DNA of 13,816 bases, from positions 1-13,816 of the forward strand of contig JAFYFR010000068.1 in the NCBI GenBank assembly GCA_017543645.1, written 5' to 3'. Made by a program: the position numbers and the translations under genes. How positions within the stretch are numbered: the first letter of the stretch is position 1; the number at the start of each line of letters is the position of its first letter. The notes under the pieces are model-generated. The model was given only the letters and a program-made list of their open reading frames with translations, was not told the DNA's origin and made no database searches. Shown in pieces: positions 6,526-13,816 of the stretch. The stretch comes from Bacteroidales bacterium (GTDB lineage Bacteria > Bacteroidota > Bacteroidia > Bacteroidales > UBA3824).

Positions 6526-7719
6526 TTATCTGTATTTTTGTAGATAGTCGTTTGCTTTGTAACAACGATGTTTAAGTGCTGTGTTCCAGTCGTTTGTGGC
6601 CTCCTGTCTGTGTCCGCTGAAATAGTGAGCGAGTCCCCTGTGGAGGTAAACATCATAAAGGGTGTTGTCAAGGTCGATTGCACGGTTAAAATCATCAATA
6701 GCAAATTTATAAGTTTCTGATTGCAAATATATTAAGCCACGAGTCCGATAAAAAGCCGCGTTTTTGTCGCCAGACATGTTAAGCACTCTCAGCGCACCAG
6801 TACAATCGCCCTGCTGCAATAGTGATTCAGAAAGAATGTTCAACGCCTTACTGTTGAACGGAAACAATACGAGATATAGTCTCGAATACTTTTCCGCGCT
6901 CACATAATCCTTTGCCAAAAGAAACGATTGGGCGGCAGAACAAAAATTGTCCACGCAGCGTTCATCTGTACTCAATGCCGAAATCCATGCTTCTGCAGCT
7001 TTTTCGTATTTTTGCAAAGAGTAATAGATTTGCGCCAAAAGGTTGATATATTCAACGCTTTTGTTGCGAATCTTTATCGCCTGAAGAATGTCGGTCAACG
7101 CCGATTTGTAATTATCATCCTTGTAATATGCCCACGCCCGCAAGTACCAAGCCCTGTGATACGAAGGATGCGATTTAATTACTTTATTCAATAGTTCATA
7201 TGCATCAGAATTCCTTTTTATTATAATAAGGTGTTCGGCCGACTCCAACTGTTTTTGATATGGATTAATATCTCTCTGATTAACAAGATTTTGCCATCGG
7301 GAATCATTTTTTAGACTATCAAACACTGTATCGGCGGAAATTTTGGCGGTGGAGATACGCTCTGTAGTTGACATATAAGCTTTTAAGGATACAAAAGCGG
7401 AATCATAATTTCCTGCGAGGGCATACGCCTGCGAACCCCTTATCCCCGAAACGCCCGCCCTCATTTTGTCGGCGGCTGTATAACAACGAGCAGCCTTAGC
7501 ATATTTTTTTTGTTCAAAGGCAATATCGCCCTGAAGCAGCAGACGGATGAAAGTTTTTTTATCGGTCAACGATTTGTACGCCAACGCAGAAGCCGAATCA
7601 ATATCTCCGTTGACAAACGCCGCAACCGCCATTTGTGCCGTGCTGACAGTATCCTGCGCCAATGCCGTGACAGATGCCGTCAATAATGATAAAACAAGAT
7701 ATGCTGTGTGTAGTTTCAT
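6526..7719 (-). CDS. Secreted TPR-repeat protein
   Basis: This 397-residue protein has a cleavable signal peptide (hydrophobic core 6-20, cleavage after ALA at 19-21). Weak helical repeats lie at about 30-115. Clear tetratricopeptide repeats run from 187 to the end: AWYLRAWAYYKDDNYKSALT at 190-209, INLLAQIYYSLQKYEKAAEAW near 225-245, YRTRGLIYLQSETYKFAIDDF near 324-344, and YLHRGLAHYFSGHRQEATNDW near 358-378. TPRs are scaffolds for protein binding; in this location the protein would act in the periplasm. It begins two bases after the stop of the T9SS cargo and ends two bases before the YbbR gene. A role with the cargo or envelope assembly is only inferred from the operon. Confidence 0.86.
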   Translation of the reverse strand: MKLHTAYLVLSLLTASVTALAQDTVSTAQMAVAAFVNGDIDSASALAYKSLTDKKTFIRLLLQGDIAFEQKKYAKAARCYTAADKMRAGVSGIRGSQAYALAGNYDSAFVSLKAYMSTTERISTAKISADTVFDSLKNDSRWQNLVNQRDINPYQKQLESAEHLIIIKRNSDAYELLNKVIKSHPSYHRAWYLRAWAYYKDDNYKSALTDILQAIKIRNKSVEYINLLAQIYYSLQKYEKAAEAWISALSTDERCVDNFCSAAQSFLLAKDYVSAEKYSRLYLVLFPFNSKALNILSESLLQQGDCTGALRVLNMSGDKNAAFYRTRGLIYLQSETYKFAIDDFNRAIDLDNTLYDVYLHRGLAHYFSGHRQEATNDWNTALKHRCYKANDYLQKYR

Positions 7720-7721
7720 AT

Positions 7722-10364
7722 TTAATTCTCAGTTTTGTTGGAAAAAATGGTTATAAATCCCTCTAACTCACGGTCTTCCAAACCTGTAAGCCTGTACTCG
7801 TAAACTGTGCAACGGTAAAAATATACCCCATCAGGAAGTTTCGCGCCAGTTTTCTGGTCGGTGCCGTCCCAATTGATGTCGGGGTCGTTGGTAGAGAAAA
7901 CTTCCTTGCCCCATCGGTTGGTGATTGTCATATCTATATGGTCGACAAACTGGTATGGATATGGATGGTAGACATCGTTTTTGCCGTCGGCGTTGGGTGT
8001 GAACACATTTGGCAGGCGGTAAAATTCGCAATTGTCGATACATGTTCTAAAATCGGTACTGCCGGTATTGCCAGCAAAGTCGGTAGCAGTTACCACATAG
8101 CAGCCCGCCATGCCATGTTCTGGGTGATGCTCGTATTCGCGTGTGGCGGCATCGGTTTCGTGTATCATCTGCAGCTCGCCATTGATAGTTTCAGAATAAT
8201 ATATATGATATTTTGCAATGTCCAACCCGCACGCCGTGTCGGGATACCACTCCAACTTGTTGATAGCGTCGTTGCAAAACGATGTAAGTTTGAGTTTGAT
8301 GCACGGCGGAACGGTATCCAACGGAATGCCGGACGCTATCTGCGACCAGTTTTCAATATGGTCGGGAAGCCCTTTCTGAGAATAGTATCCTATGGTTTTC
8401 ATCTTGTAAAAATACTCCACGTCGTTGGTAAGGTTGTTGTCCACAAAAGTTCCGTTGGTGGAATATCCGATAGAATCAAATTCGGTTTTGCCCGGATCAC
8501 GGCGGTATATTATAAAGGTGTCGTTTTTCCAAGGAACGTCGGCCTCGTGAGTGATTTTGATAGAGCGGTTGGCACACTCGAGCTTGATAAACACCGAAGA
8601 TGCCACTGATGGTCGCCCTGTGATATTCCATTTGCCAAGAGACCCGTCCCAGTTGCCAAAACAGATTTTGTAGACACTGCCCTTGGTATAAGTGTCGATA
8701 TTTACCTGTGTATAAGTGGTATCGTTAAAACCGTCGATTTCTATGTCGTTGGTGTAAATTCCATCGAAAATGCCGTGTGATGGATATAGAAAATAGGCGT
8801 AAGGCGGTGGTAGAAGAGTCTGGTCAAGGTCGGCTGGCGTGGTCCATTCCAGATGAATCGCGCCTTTTTTCTCATCGGTCTCCTCCACTGTGGCTTTCAC
8901 AAAGGCGATAGTTCCATGCGCGAGCAACTGGCACGTAGGGTCAGAAGCAAGGCTCTCGGCTCCGTCAGCAAAAGTGGCTGTTACACGGTAACAATAGCAA
9001 AACCCACCATTAAGGCCATTCCCGTCGTTGTCGTCGCGGAAAACGGTGTCGTTTGGATTGGTTACTACATTGATAAGCTCGTAGCCCCATGAACTTGGAA
9101 CACCAGTTTCACAAATTCCAGCCTTGAATGTATCTATTCTGGCGTATCGGTAAATCTTAAATCCTGTTGCATTGTAGTTTTTGCCACGTGTCCATGACAG
9201 GGTGATGGTACTATTAGTTGGTTTTGCTTCCAATATTTCTGGCGGGGGGGCAACCACGGTAATCTTGTTTTTGCGGTAAGCGGTCAAAGGCACTTCGATA
9301 TCGTCGTCAACAGCGCGATAAAGCACTTCGTATGGCAGACGGCGGACATGGCTCTGATGCGTATGCCAGGTAAACACTCCCGTCGGATTTTTAGAAATGT
9401 TGTTGTTGACAATAAAAGTGGCAGGATTGGTTTCCAATTCAAAAACACCTCCCGATGCCGACAGCGTAACCAAATCGCGAGGGTCGGGATCCGATGCCGT
9501 AACTTTATATGTTAATATGGAATCTGCTATCACACAATGGTTTGCTATGGGGTCAATAATAGGCGTATGATTGTCGGTGTCTTCTACCTCTACCTGAATA
9601 TCACGCAATACAGTGCTTATTTTCACACCGTTGCGCCATTCCTCCACTTCCATAGCCACATTGTAAACACCTACTTTGGAAGGACGATCCCACACAAAAT
9701 CGCCAGTATAAGGGTCTACGTAGATAGAATCGGTAACAGGCGGAAACGAATATCCAACAATCTCAACTCCGTTTTCAGTAAGGCATCGAGCAATTTTGTA
9801 ACTCAGGCTGTCGCCATCGGGGTCGTATGCTCCGGGATTGTGGACAAACACCTTGTTGAGCGCGGCCTTGTCCATCGGCGAATTTAGCAGCACAGGCGAG
9901 CTGTTGTTACCCATTATGGTGCTGATTGTTAATGTGGTTTTCAACGAAAACACAACCGCCACAGAGTTGGGAATATTGTCTACGCCCTCATTTCTGTTAG
10001 GATCTTCCATGAATAAGGTGTAGACTCCCGGACCAGAAAAAGTATGGTAACCTTCGTAAATATTTTTTTTGATAGGCGCGTGCCTATTTACCAAAGGACC
10101 GCTGAACATAGAGCCATCATCCAAGAAAGTTTCGGAAACACGTTTCAAAACTTCCTTGTCGGTACCGTCGCCGCAATCTAATTCCAGCTCATCGCGGTCG
10201 GCCTCGGTGAGCGTGTTGCAGTAAGTATATATGATAAGCTTGTATCGGTAGCCCGAAATATGCTTGTAAACAATTTCTCCGGCACGGTTGTGAGTGGCAT
10301 ACAGTGCCATAGAATTGAAAAACAATACTCCAAAAAGCAAAATTTTTACTACTTTATTTAACAT
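7722..10364 (-). CDS. Large secreted protein with T9SS type B (CHU_C) sorting domain
   Basis: This 880-residue protein has a signal peptide cleaved near LYA at 21-23, giving a mature start THNRAGE, the hallmark of a large Bacteroidota family. Next are a beta-rich domain with a cysteine pair (Cys49, Cys64), a cadherin-like DPDGDSLSYK segment at 181-190 with VDPYTGDFVWDRP near 216-228, and EVEDTDNHTPII near 259-270. Fibronectin type III-like modules follow from about 373 (PPPEILEAKPTNSTITLSW), including TGFKIYRY. The last ~95 residues are the gliding-motility-associated sorting domain: LPNVFTPNADGKND at 784-797, NRWG at 816-819, WDG at 832-834, and DGVYFY at 845-850. Proteins of this type are exported by the Por/type IX system and attached to the cell surface as adhesins or structural proteins. 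The ligand is unknown. Confidence 0.93.
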   Translation of the reverse strand: MLNKVVKILLFGVLFFNSMALYATHNRAGEIVYKHISGYRYKLIIYTYCNTLTEADRDELELDCGDGTDKEVLKRVSETFLDDGSMFSGPLVNRHAPIKKNIYEGYHTFSGPGVYTLFMEDPNRNEGVDNIPNSVAVVFSLKTTLTISTIMGNNSSPVLLNSPMDKAALNKVFVHNPGAYDPDGDSLSYKIARCLTENGVEIVGYSFPPVTDSIYVDPYTGDFVWDRPSKVGVYNVAMEVEEWRNGVKISTVLRDIQVEVEDTDNHTPIIDPIANHCVIADSILTYKVTASDPDPRDLVTLSASGGVFELETNPATFIVNNNISKNPTGVFTWHTHQSHVRRLPYEVLYRAVDDDIEVPLTAYRKNKITVVAPPPEILEAKPTNSTITLSWTRGKNYNATGFKIYRYARIDTFKAGICETGVPSSWGYELINVVTNPNDTVFRDDNDGNGLNGGFCYCYRVTATFADGAESLASDPTCQLLAHGTIAFVKATVEETDEKKGAIHLEWTTPADLDQTLLPPPYAYFLYPSHGIFDGIYTNDIEIDGFNDTTYTQVNIDTYTKGSVYKICFGNWDGSLGKWNITGRPSVASSVFIKLECANRSIKITHEADVPWKNDTFIIYRRDPGKTEFDSIGYSTNGTFVDNNLTNDVEYFYKMKTIGYYSQKGLPDHIENWSQIASGIPLDTVPPCIKLKLTSFCNDAINKLEWYPDTACGLDIAKYHIYYSETINGELQMIHETDAATREYEHHPEHGMAGCYVVTATDFAGNTGSTDFRTCIDNCEFYRLPNVFTPNADGKNDVYHPYPYQFVDHIDMTITNRWGKEVFSTNDPDINWDGTDQKTGAKLPDGVYFYRCTVYEYRLTGLEDRELEGFITIFSNKTEN

Positions 10365-10412
10365 AAATCAGTATTATTCGTTTTTTCTAAAAAATATCAT
10401 CAATAAATTTCA

Positions 10413-10420
10413 CAAATTTA
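10413..10420 (-). promoter_or_regulatory. Likely -7 element for the T9SS cargo operon
   Basis: On the minus strand the element is TAAATTTG, a full match to TAnnTTTG, 48 bases before the ATG at 10364. No TTTG was found 19-21 bases upstream, so only the -7 half is supported. The 125-base AT-rich gap (10365-10489) lies between this divergent operon and the siaB-like gene. For the rightward gene the closest element is TAAATTTTTG (10456-10465), two bases too long, so its promoter is not identified. Confidence 0.45.
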
Positions 10421-10489
10421 GATAGTTTTTTTATTTTTATAGCCTTAAAAATAATTAAATTTTTGAAGAAGCATATCATCTCAACAATT

Positions 10490-11581
10490 ATGGACAACAA
10501 TATCAACCGCATACTATACAACATTCTAAAAGATGACGAACTGAGTTTCATATACTTAGGTCAGTTCAATAATCCAGTTCTCGGCATGACAACCGAATTG
10601 TGGAAGGGCTATATGAGCAAATACGCCAACTCTGAGGGGCATCGCAACAAATTATCATTCCTCATGGTTGAATGCTTCCAGAACATACTCCGCTATGGAC
10701 TTTCGGGACGGAACGAGACCGAAACTCGCGGTGAAATATTCATTGTAAGACGTTATGGCAACAGCTATTACATAACCTCTGGCAACTACATTGACAACAC
10801 TAAAGCAGAAGCGACCAAAGCCAAGCTCAAACGCGTTAACTCTATGAGTGCCGATGAGTTGAAAAAAATTTTCGTGGAGACACTCACCAACAAGCAGCTA
10901 TCCAAAGAGGGCGGCGCGGGTCTCGGATTTGTGGAGATGATTCGCAAGACCAAAGAGAAACTCGACTTCAAATTTACAAAAGTAGACGACAACCGCTCAT
11001 TCTTCTATTTCCAGATAAGGCTCAAAATCTCCGACGAAGATACTCCCGCGCTCGACATATCACAAGCCGAAACTATCAAAAACATTATGGAACAGCACCA
11101 TAAATTCATTGCACTAAAAGGGGATTTCGACCGTAGCGCAGTAAACCAGATGCTGATGATGGCTGAAAGTAACATAGCCCAGCTTGATTCTGAACTCAAG
11201 ATACAAAGCAAAGTTTACCACATAATGGTAGAAATGATGCAGAACATTTCAAAACACGCTATCGCCGAGCAAACAGGCGAACACAACGGAATTTTCTCGT
11301 TCGGCAAAAATCAGGATAATTACTCCTTGACTGCGTCCAACTATGTGGAAAACAACCAAGTAGACATCATTGCGCAATATATCGACCAACTAAACACCAA
11401 AGACCATAGCCAGCTCAACGAGTATTACCGGCAAGTGCTCCGCAACGGACACGACGACATGAATATGGCATCAGGGCTCGGTCTGATTGACATTGCCCGC
11501 GAAAGCAAGGACGGTATTAAATACTTTTTTTACCACGACGGACAACAAAAAAAATTATTTACAATAGAATGTATGATTTAA
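10490..11581 (+). CDS. Tandem double SiaB-like (DUF6272) kinase protein
   Basis: This 363-residue cytoplasmic protein has no membrane segment and consists of two related modules. Module 1 (about 16-180) has the N-box-like FLMVECFQNILRYG at 57-70 and KEGGAGLGFVEMIRK at 139-153, the glycine-rich lid of GHKL-fold kinases. Module 2 (about 203-361) has YHIMVEMMQNISKHA at 243-257 and MASGLGLIDIARESK at 326-340. Both share the strand-turn S.NYI/V-N (SGNYIDN at 97-103, ASNYVEN at 282-288). The pattern is that of the SiaB kinase family, normally one module of about 180 residues, which phosphorylates a SiaC-type protein. A SiaC-like gene follows 52 bases downstream. A longer frame from a TTG at 10463 adds nine residues; I chose the ATG at 10490, and the preceding leader is AT-rich. 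Confidence 0.85.
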   Translation: MDNNINRILYNILKDDELSFIYLGQFNNPVLGMTTELWKGYMSKYANSEGHRNKLSFLMVECFQNILRYGLSGRNETETRGEIFIVRRYGNSYYITSGNYIDNTKAEATKAKLKRVNSMSADELKKIFVETLTNKQLSKEGGAGLGFVEMIRKTKEKLDFKFTKVDDNRSFFYFQIRLKISDEDTPALDISQAETIKNIMEQHHKFIALKGDFDRSAVNQMLMMAESNIAQLDSELKIQSKVYHIMVEMMQNISKHAIAEQTGEHNGIFSFGKNQDNYSLTASNYVENNQVDIIAQYIDQLNTKDHSQLNEYYRQVLRNGHDDMNMASGLGLIDIARESKDGIKYFFYHDGQQKKLFTIECMI

Positions 11582-11583
11582 AC

Positions 11584-11614
11584 TTTGCAGTGTAATTTAT
11601 TTTTTTTAAATTTG
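11584..11614 (+). promoter_or_regulatory. Bacteroidota-type promoter of the siaC-like gene
   Basis: TTTG at 11584-11587 is followed by a 19-base spacer and TAAATTTG at 11607-11614, an exact match to TTTG-N19-21-TAnnTTTG. It begins three bases after the stop of the siaB-like gene. The predicted start of transcription, near 11619-11621, leaves a leader of only about 15 bases before the ATG at 11634. This would let the phosphoprotein be made in excess of the kinase. Confidence 0.6.
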
Positions 11615-11633
11615 CGAACTAAAAATTATTAAA

Positions 11634-12014
11634 ATGCCGATGCAAAAATTATATATCGAAGCTACTAACACAACGCCGAGAGTAGGTTTTGACCCGGTGG
11701 AGGGTAAACTGATTATTTCGGGACGCTCTATGCCAGAAGATTCTGACACATTTTTCACTCCGATTTTTGAATGGCTCGAAGAGTACACTAAAAATCCGCA
11801 GAGCCATACCGAATTAGTTTTCAACTTTGAATATTACAACTCAGCCACATTGCGCTGCGTGTTGGAACTGATGCACATACTCAAAAATATCCAAGAGCCT
11901 AACACCTTGAAAATCATTTGGTATTACGAAGACGGTGACGAATCTTCGCAAGAAAACGGCGAAGATCTGCGATACACTATCGACTTTCCAATCGAACTGA
12001 GAGTTTTGGAATAG
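11634..12014 (+). CDS. SiaC-family regulatory phosphoprotein (DUF1987)
   Basis: This 126-residue protein is the size of P. aeruginosa SiaC. It has the family's segments in order: LYIEATNTTPRVGFDP at 6-21, a strand GKLIISGRSMPEDS at 24-37, FFTPIFEWLEEY at 40-51, VFNFEYYNSATLRCVLELM at 62-80, and IIWYYEDGDE near 94-103, ending in an acidic tail strand. SiaC-type proteins are substrates of SiaB kinases and of a SiaA-type phosphatase; unphosphorylated SiaC binds and activates the diguanylate cyclase SiaD. The phosphorylated threonine there lies in an NTSSS-like segment; here the segment reads NSAT, so Ser70 is the aligned candidate. The upstream double-SiaB gene is the likely kinase. No SiaA or SiaD is in the window, so the output of the switch is unknown. 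Confidence 0.88.
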   Translation: MPMQKLYIEATNTTPRVGFDPVEGKLIISGRSMPEDSDTFFTPIFEWLEEYTKNPQSHTELVFNFEYYNSATLRCVLELMHILKNIQEPNTLKIIWYYEDGDESSQENGEDLRYTIDFPIELRVLE

Positions 12015-12025
12015 CATCTGAGATA

Positions 12026-12062
12026 TAAAAAAACCGGAAGCCGATTTTGCACAACTTCCGGT
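12026..12062 (-). terminator. Intrinsic terminator of the GH3 gene
   Basis: A perfect 8-bp stem (ACCGGAAG at 12033-12040, pairing with 12055-12062) with a 14-base loop is followed on the minus strand by a T tract (12033-12027). It lies 24 bases past the GH3 stop, between the two convergent genes. On the plus strand the hairpin has no T tract after it, so it is a weaker candidate for ending the siaC-like transcript. Confidence 0.8.
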
Positions 12063-12085
12063 AGATAACGTTGGTATTTAGGACG

Positions 12086-13816
12086 TTATAATTTAACTTC
12101 CGTTTCTACCATACCCACGCCGAGCTGGGTTGTACGATTTGATGGTGCTGCTCCGCCTATTGATATACGGTAGACTCCTTTACGCAATTTTGATGTACCA
12201 TCTTCCTCCACGGTTTTCAAACGGTCGGCATCTATATTAAACGAAACTTCCACACTTGCATTTGGCTTTATTTCCACTCTTTTAAATGCTGCAAGCTGCT
12301 GAATAGGAGCAGTTTGTCCAGCGCCTGGAGCAGACACGTATACTTGCACTGTTTCTACTGTGGTAACATTCGAACTATTTGAAACTTTCACCTTTATTGC
12401 TGTGCTATTATCTTTGTTTTTCACTGCCGAAGGCTCCGAATAAGAAATATGGCCATAACTCAATCCATAGCCAAAGGGGTAGAAAATATTATCGCTCATA
12501 TATTTATAAGTGCGATTTTTCATAGAGTAATCCTCAAAGTCGGGCAATTTAGCACCATCGGCAGGGAATGTAATCGGCAGACGGCCTGAGAAATTAGCGT
12601 CACCAAAAATCAAATCGCCAAGTGCATAGCCGCCTTCCTGACCCGAATACCAAGCCATAATTACTGCATCTGCCATTTCAGAAATCTCTCTTACGTCGAT
12701 GGGACTTCCACCAGTAAGCACTACAATAATACCGCTTTCGCTATTGTTGGCACCGCCACGCATTTTGGCAAAGGCTTGTTTACGTTGGTAAATTTCGCGG
12801 AGATAATCCATTTGACTTTTGGGCAATGTAAGCGAAGTGCGGTCGCCTTTGGTATCGGAGTCGATAGATTCACCTTCTTCGCCTTCGAGGTTGCCGTTGT
12901 TGCCCATTACAATAATAGTGTATTGGGTGCGGGCAGCTTCGCCAACAGCATAGTTAAGTTCGTTTTTGGTGGGGGTGTTTTCCAAAACGCCAGGACGATA
13001 GTTTACGGCTGTGCCGCTACTAACTTTCGATACAATTCCCTGTAAATAAGTACAATAGCGGTCGGAAATTCCAAAATAGTTACCCATCAACCAAAAAGCA
13101 TCTGCCGCTCCTGCTCCTGTTACAAAGAGAGTGTGAATATCTTTTTTCAAGGGCAAAATTCCGTTGTTTTTTAAGAGAACCATGCTCTCCAATGCTGCCT
13201 TTTTAGAAAGGGCGGTGTGCTTAGGCGAGCAAATGTCGCTTTCAGAATAATTGTTGTAAGGGCAGTTGTCGTCTTTTTGAAGAATTCCGAGTTTTAAACG
13301 GGTCATCATCAATGGAATTAGTGCTTTATCGAGTTCAGCCTCGGTAATAAGGTTTTTCTCCACTGCCTCTTTAAGAGCATAGAGCGAATGTCCGCACTCA
13401 ATATTCAAACCGTTTTTGATGGCAAGTGCAGAGGCTTCGGCGGCGGTTTTAACTATGCCGTGTCCTTTGTAAATATCGTCAACGGCATCACAGTCGGAAA
13501 CAATATGACCCTTGAATCCCCACTGATTGCGCAAAACATCTGTAAGCAAAAATTTGCTACCCGAGCAACTTTCGCCATAAACACGATTGTATGCACCCAT
13601 AATTATCTCTACGTTAGCATCTTGCACAAGCATACGGAATGCGGGGAGGTAGGTTTCCCAAAGGTCGCGTTTTGAAGGGTCGATATTAGCAGAGTGTCGA
13701 GTAGATTCGGGTCCCGAATGCACGGCAAAGTGCTTACCACAGGCTGCAACTTTCAGATACACAGGGTCGTTGCCTTGCATACCTTTAACAAATGCAGTAC
13801 CGAGCGAACCTGTTAA
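12086..13816 (-). CDS. Glycoside hydrolase family 3 (beta-glucosidase/beta-xylosidase), 5' end outside window
   Basis: The frame is open to the right edge, so 576 residues of a longer protein are visible. Twelve in-frame codons (LTGSLGTAFVKG) precede the first internal Met at 13780, so that Met is not the start. GH3 features in order: CGKHFAVHSGPE (substrate-site Lys-His), MGAYNRVYGE, then IVSDCDAVDDIYKGHG, whose Asp in VSDC (codon at 13493-13495) is the expected nucleophile. The C-terminal alpha/beta sandwich has VLLKNNGILPL, GNNGNLEGEEGES as the likely acid/base glutamate region, GDRTSLTLP, VVLTGGSPIDV and MAWYSGQEGGYALGDLIFGD. A fibronectin type III-like domain with FYPFGYGLSY ends the protein. 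It resembles beta-xylosidases and glucosidases of gut Bacteroidota; the substrate is not fixed. Any signal peptide would be outside the window. Confidence 0.93.
   Translation of the reverse strand, partial: LTGSLGTAFVKGMQGNDPVYLKVAACGKHFAVHSGPESTRHSANIDPSKRDLWETYLPAFRMLVQDANVEIIMGAYNRVYGESCSGSKFLLTDVLRNQWGFKGHIVSDCDAVDDIYKGHGIVKTAAEASALAIKNGLNIECGHSLYALKEAVEKNLITEAELDKALIPLMMTRLKLGILQKDDNCPYNNYSESDICSPKHTALSKKAALESMVLLKNNGILPLKKDIHTLFVTGAGAADAFWLMGNYFGISDRYCTYLQGIVSKVSSGTAVNYRPGVLENTPTKNELNYAVGEAARTQYTIIVMGNNGNLEGEEGESIDSDTKGDRTSLTLPKSQMDYLREIYQRKQAFAKMRGGANNSESGIIVVLTGGSPIDVREISEMADAVIMAWYSGQEGGYALGDLIFGDANFSGRLPITFPADGAKLPDFEDYSMKNRTYKYMSDNIFYPFGYGLSYGHISYSEPSAVKNKDNSTAIKVKVSNSSNVTTVETVQVYVSAPGAGQTAPIQQLAAFKRVEIKPNASVEVSFNIDADRLKTVEEDGTSKLRKGVYRISIGGAAPSNRTTQLGVGMVETEVKL

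Noticed and set aside
7938..8609. A 223-codon plus-strand frame inside the T9SS cargo gene
   Set aside because: It is antisense to well-recognised domains of the cargo protein and shows no coherent domain or membrane pattern of its own.
12026..12062. Hairpin as a bidirectional terminator for the convergent genes
   Set aside because: Only the minus-strand reading has a T tract; on the plus strand the stem is followed by mixed sequence.
13780..13780. Met at 13780 as the start of the GH3 protein
   Set aside because: Twelve further in-frame codons up to the window edge encode LTGSLGTAFVKG, which is conserved GH3 sequence, so the gene begins outside the window.

Overview
The window looks like a chromosomal segment of a Bacteroidota bacterium, most likely of the order Bacteroidales. 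Three things point there: lipoproteins with acidic residues after the lipid cysteine, a large secreted protein ending in a type IX secretion (gliding-motility-type, CHU_C/TIGR04131) sorting domain, and promoters of the Bacteroidota form TTTG-N19-TAnnTTTG. No tRNA, rRNA, CRISPR array, transposase or phage gene was seen, and no gap between genes exceeds about 220 bases.

Left part (1-3480, all minus strand). A der (EngA) GTPase gene with a strong promoter is followed closely by a small lipoprotein gene and by the first 37 codons of a pyrophosphate-dependent phosphofructokinase, probably as one operon. Upstream of der lie a small DUF2007-type gene and a 10-helix EamA/DMT-family transporter. A perfect 11-bp hairpin with a T tract ends the next gene block.

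Middle part (3560-10364, all minus strand). Two neighbouring lipoproteins of unknown function are full-length paralogues. They are separated by a 9-bp perfect palindrome of the dispersed-repeat type. Then comes a very tight four-gene block, read right to left: an 880-residue T9SS cargo, a secreted TPR protein, a YbbR-domain membrane-anchored protein and CoaE (dephospho-CoA kinase). Junctions are 2, 2 and -4 nt, so this is almost certainly one transcript linking an exported surface protein to a housekeeping enzyme.

Right part (10490-12014, plus strand). A protein with two SiaB-like (GHKL-fold kinase) modules in tandem precedes a SiaC-like phosphoprotein (DUF1987), which has its own good promoter. 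In Pseudomonas aeruginosa SiaB phosphorylates SiaC, and SiaA reverses this to control the diguanylate cyclase SiaD. Here no phosphatase and no cyclase lie in the window. The two kinase modules have diverged in complementary ways. This is the most interesting locus in the window.

Right edge (12086-13816, minus strand). A glycoside hydrolase family 3 gene, open at its 5' end, converges on the siaC-like gene and ends at a clear intrinsic terminator.
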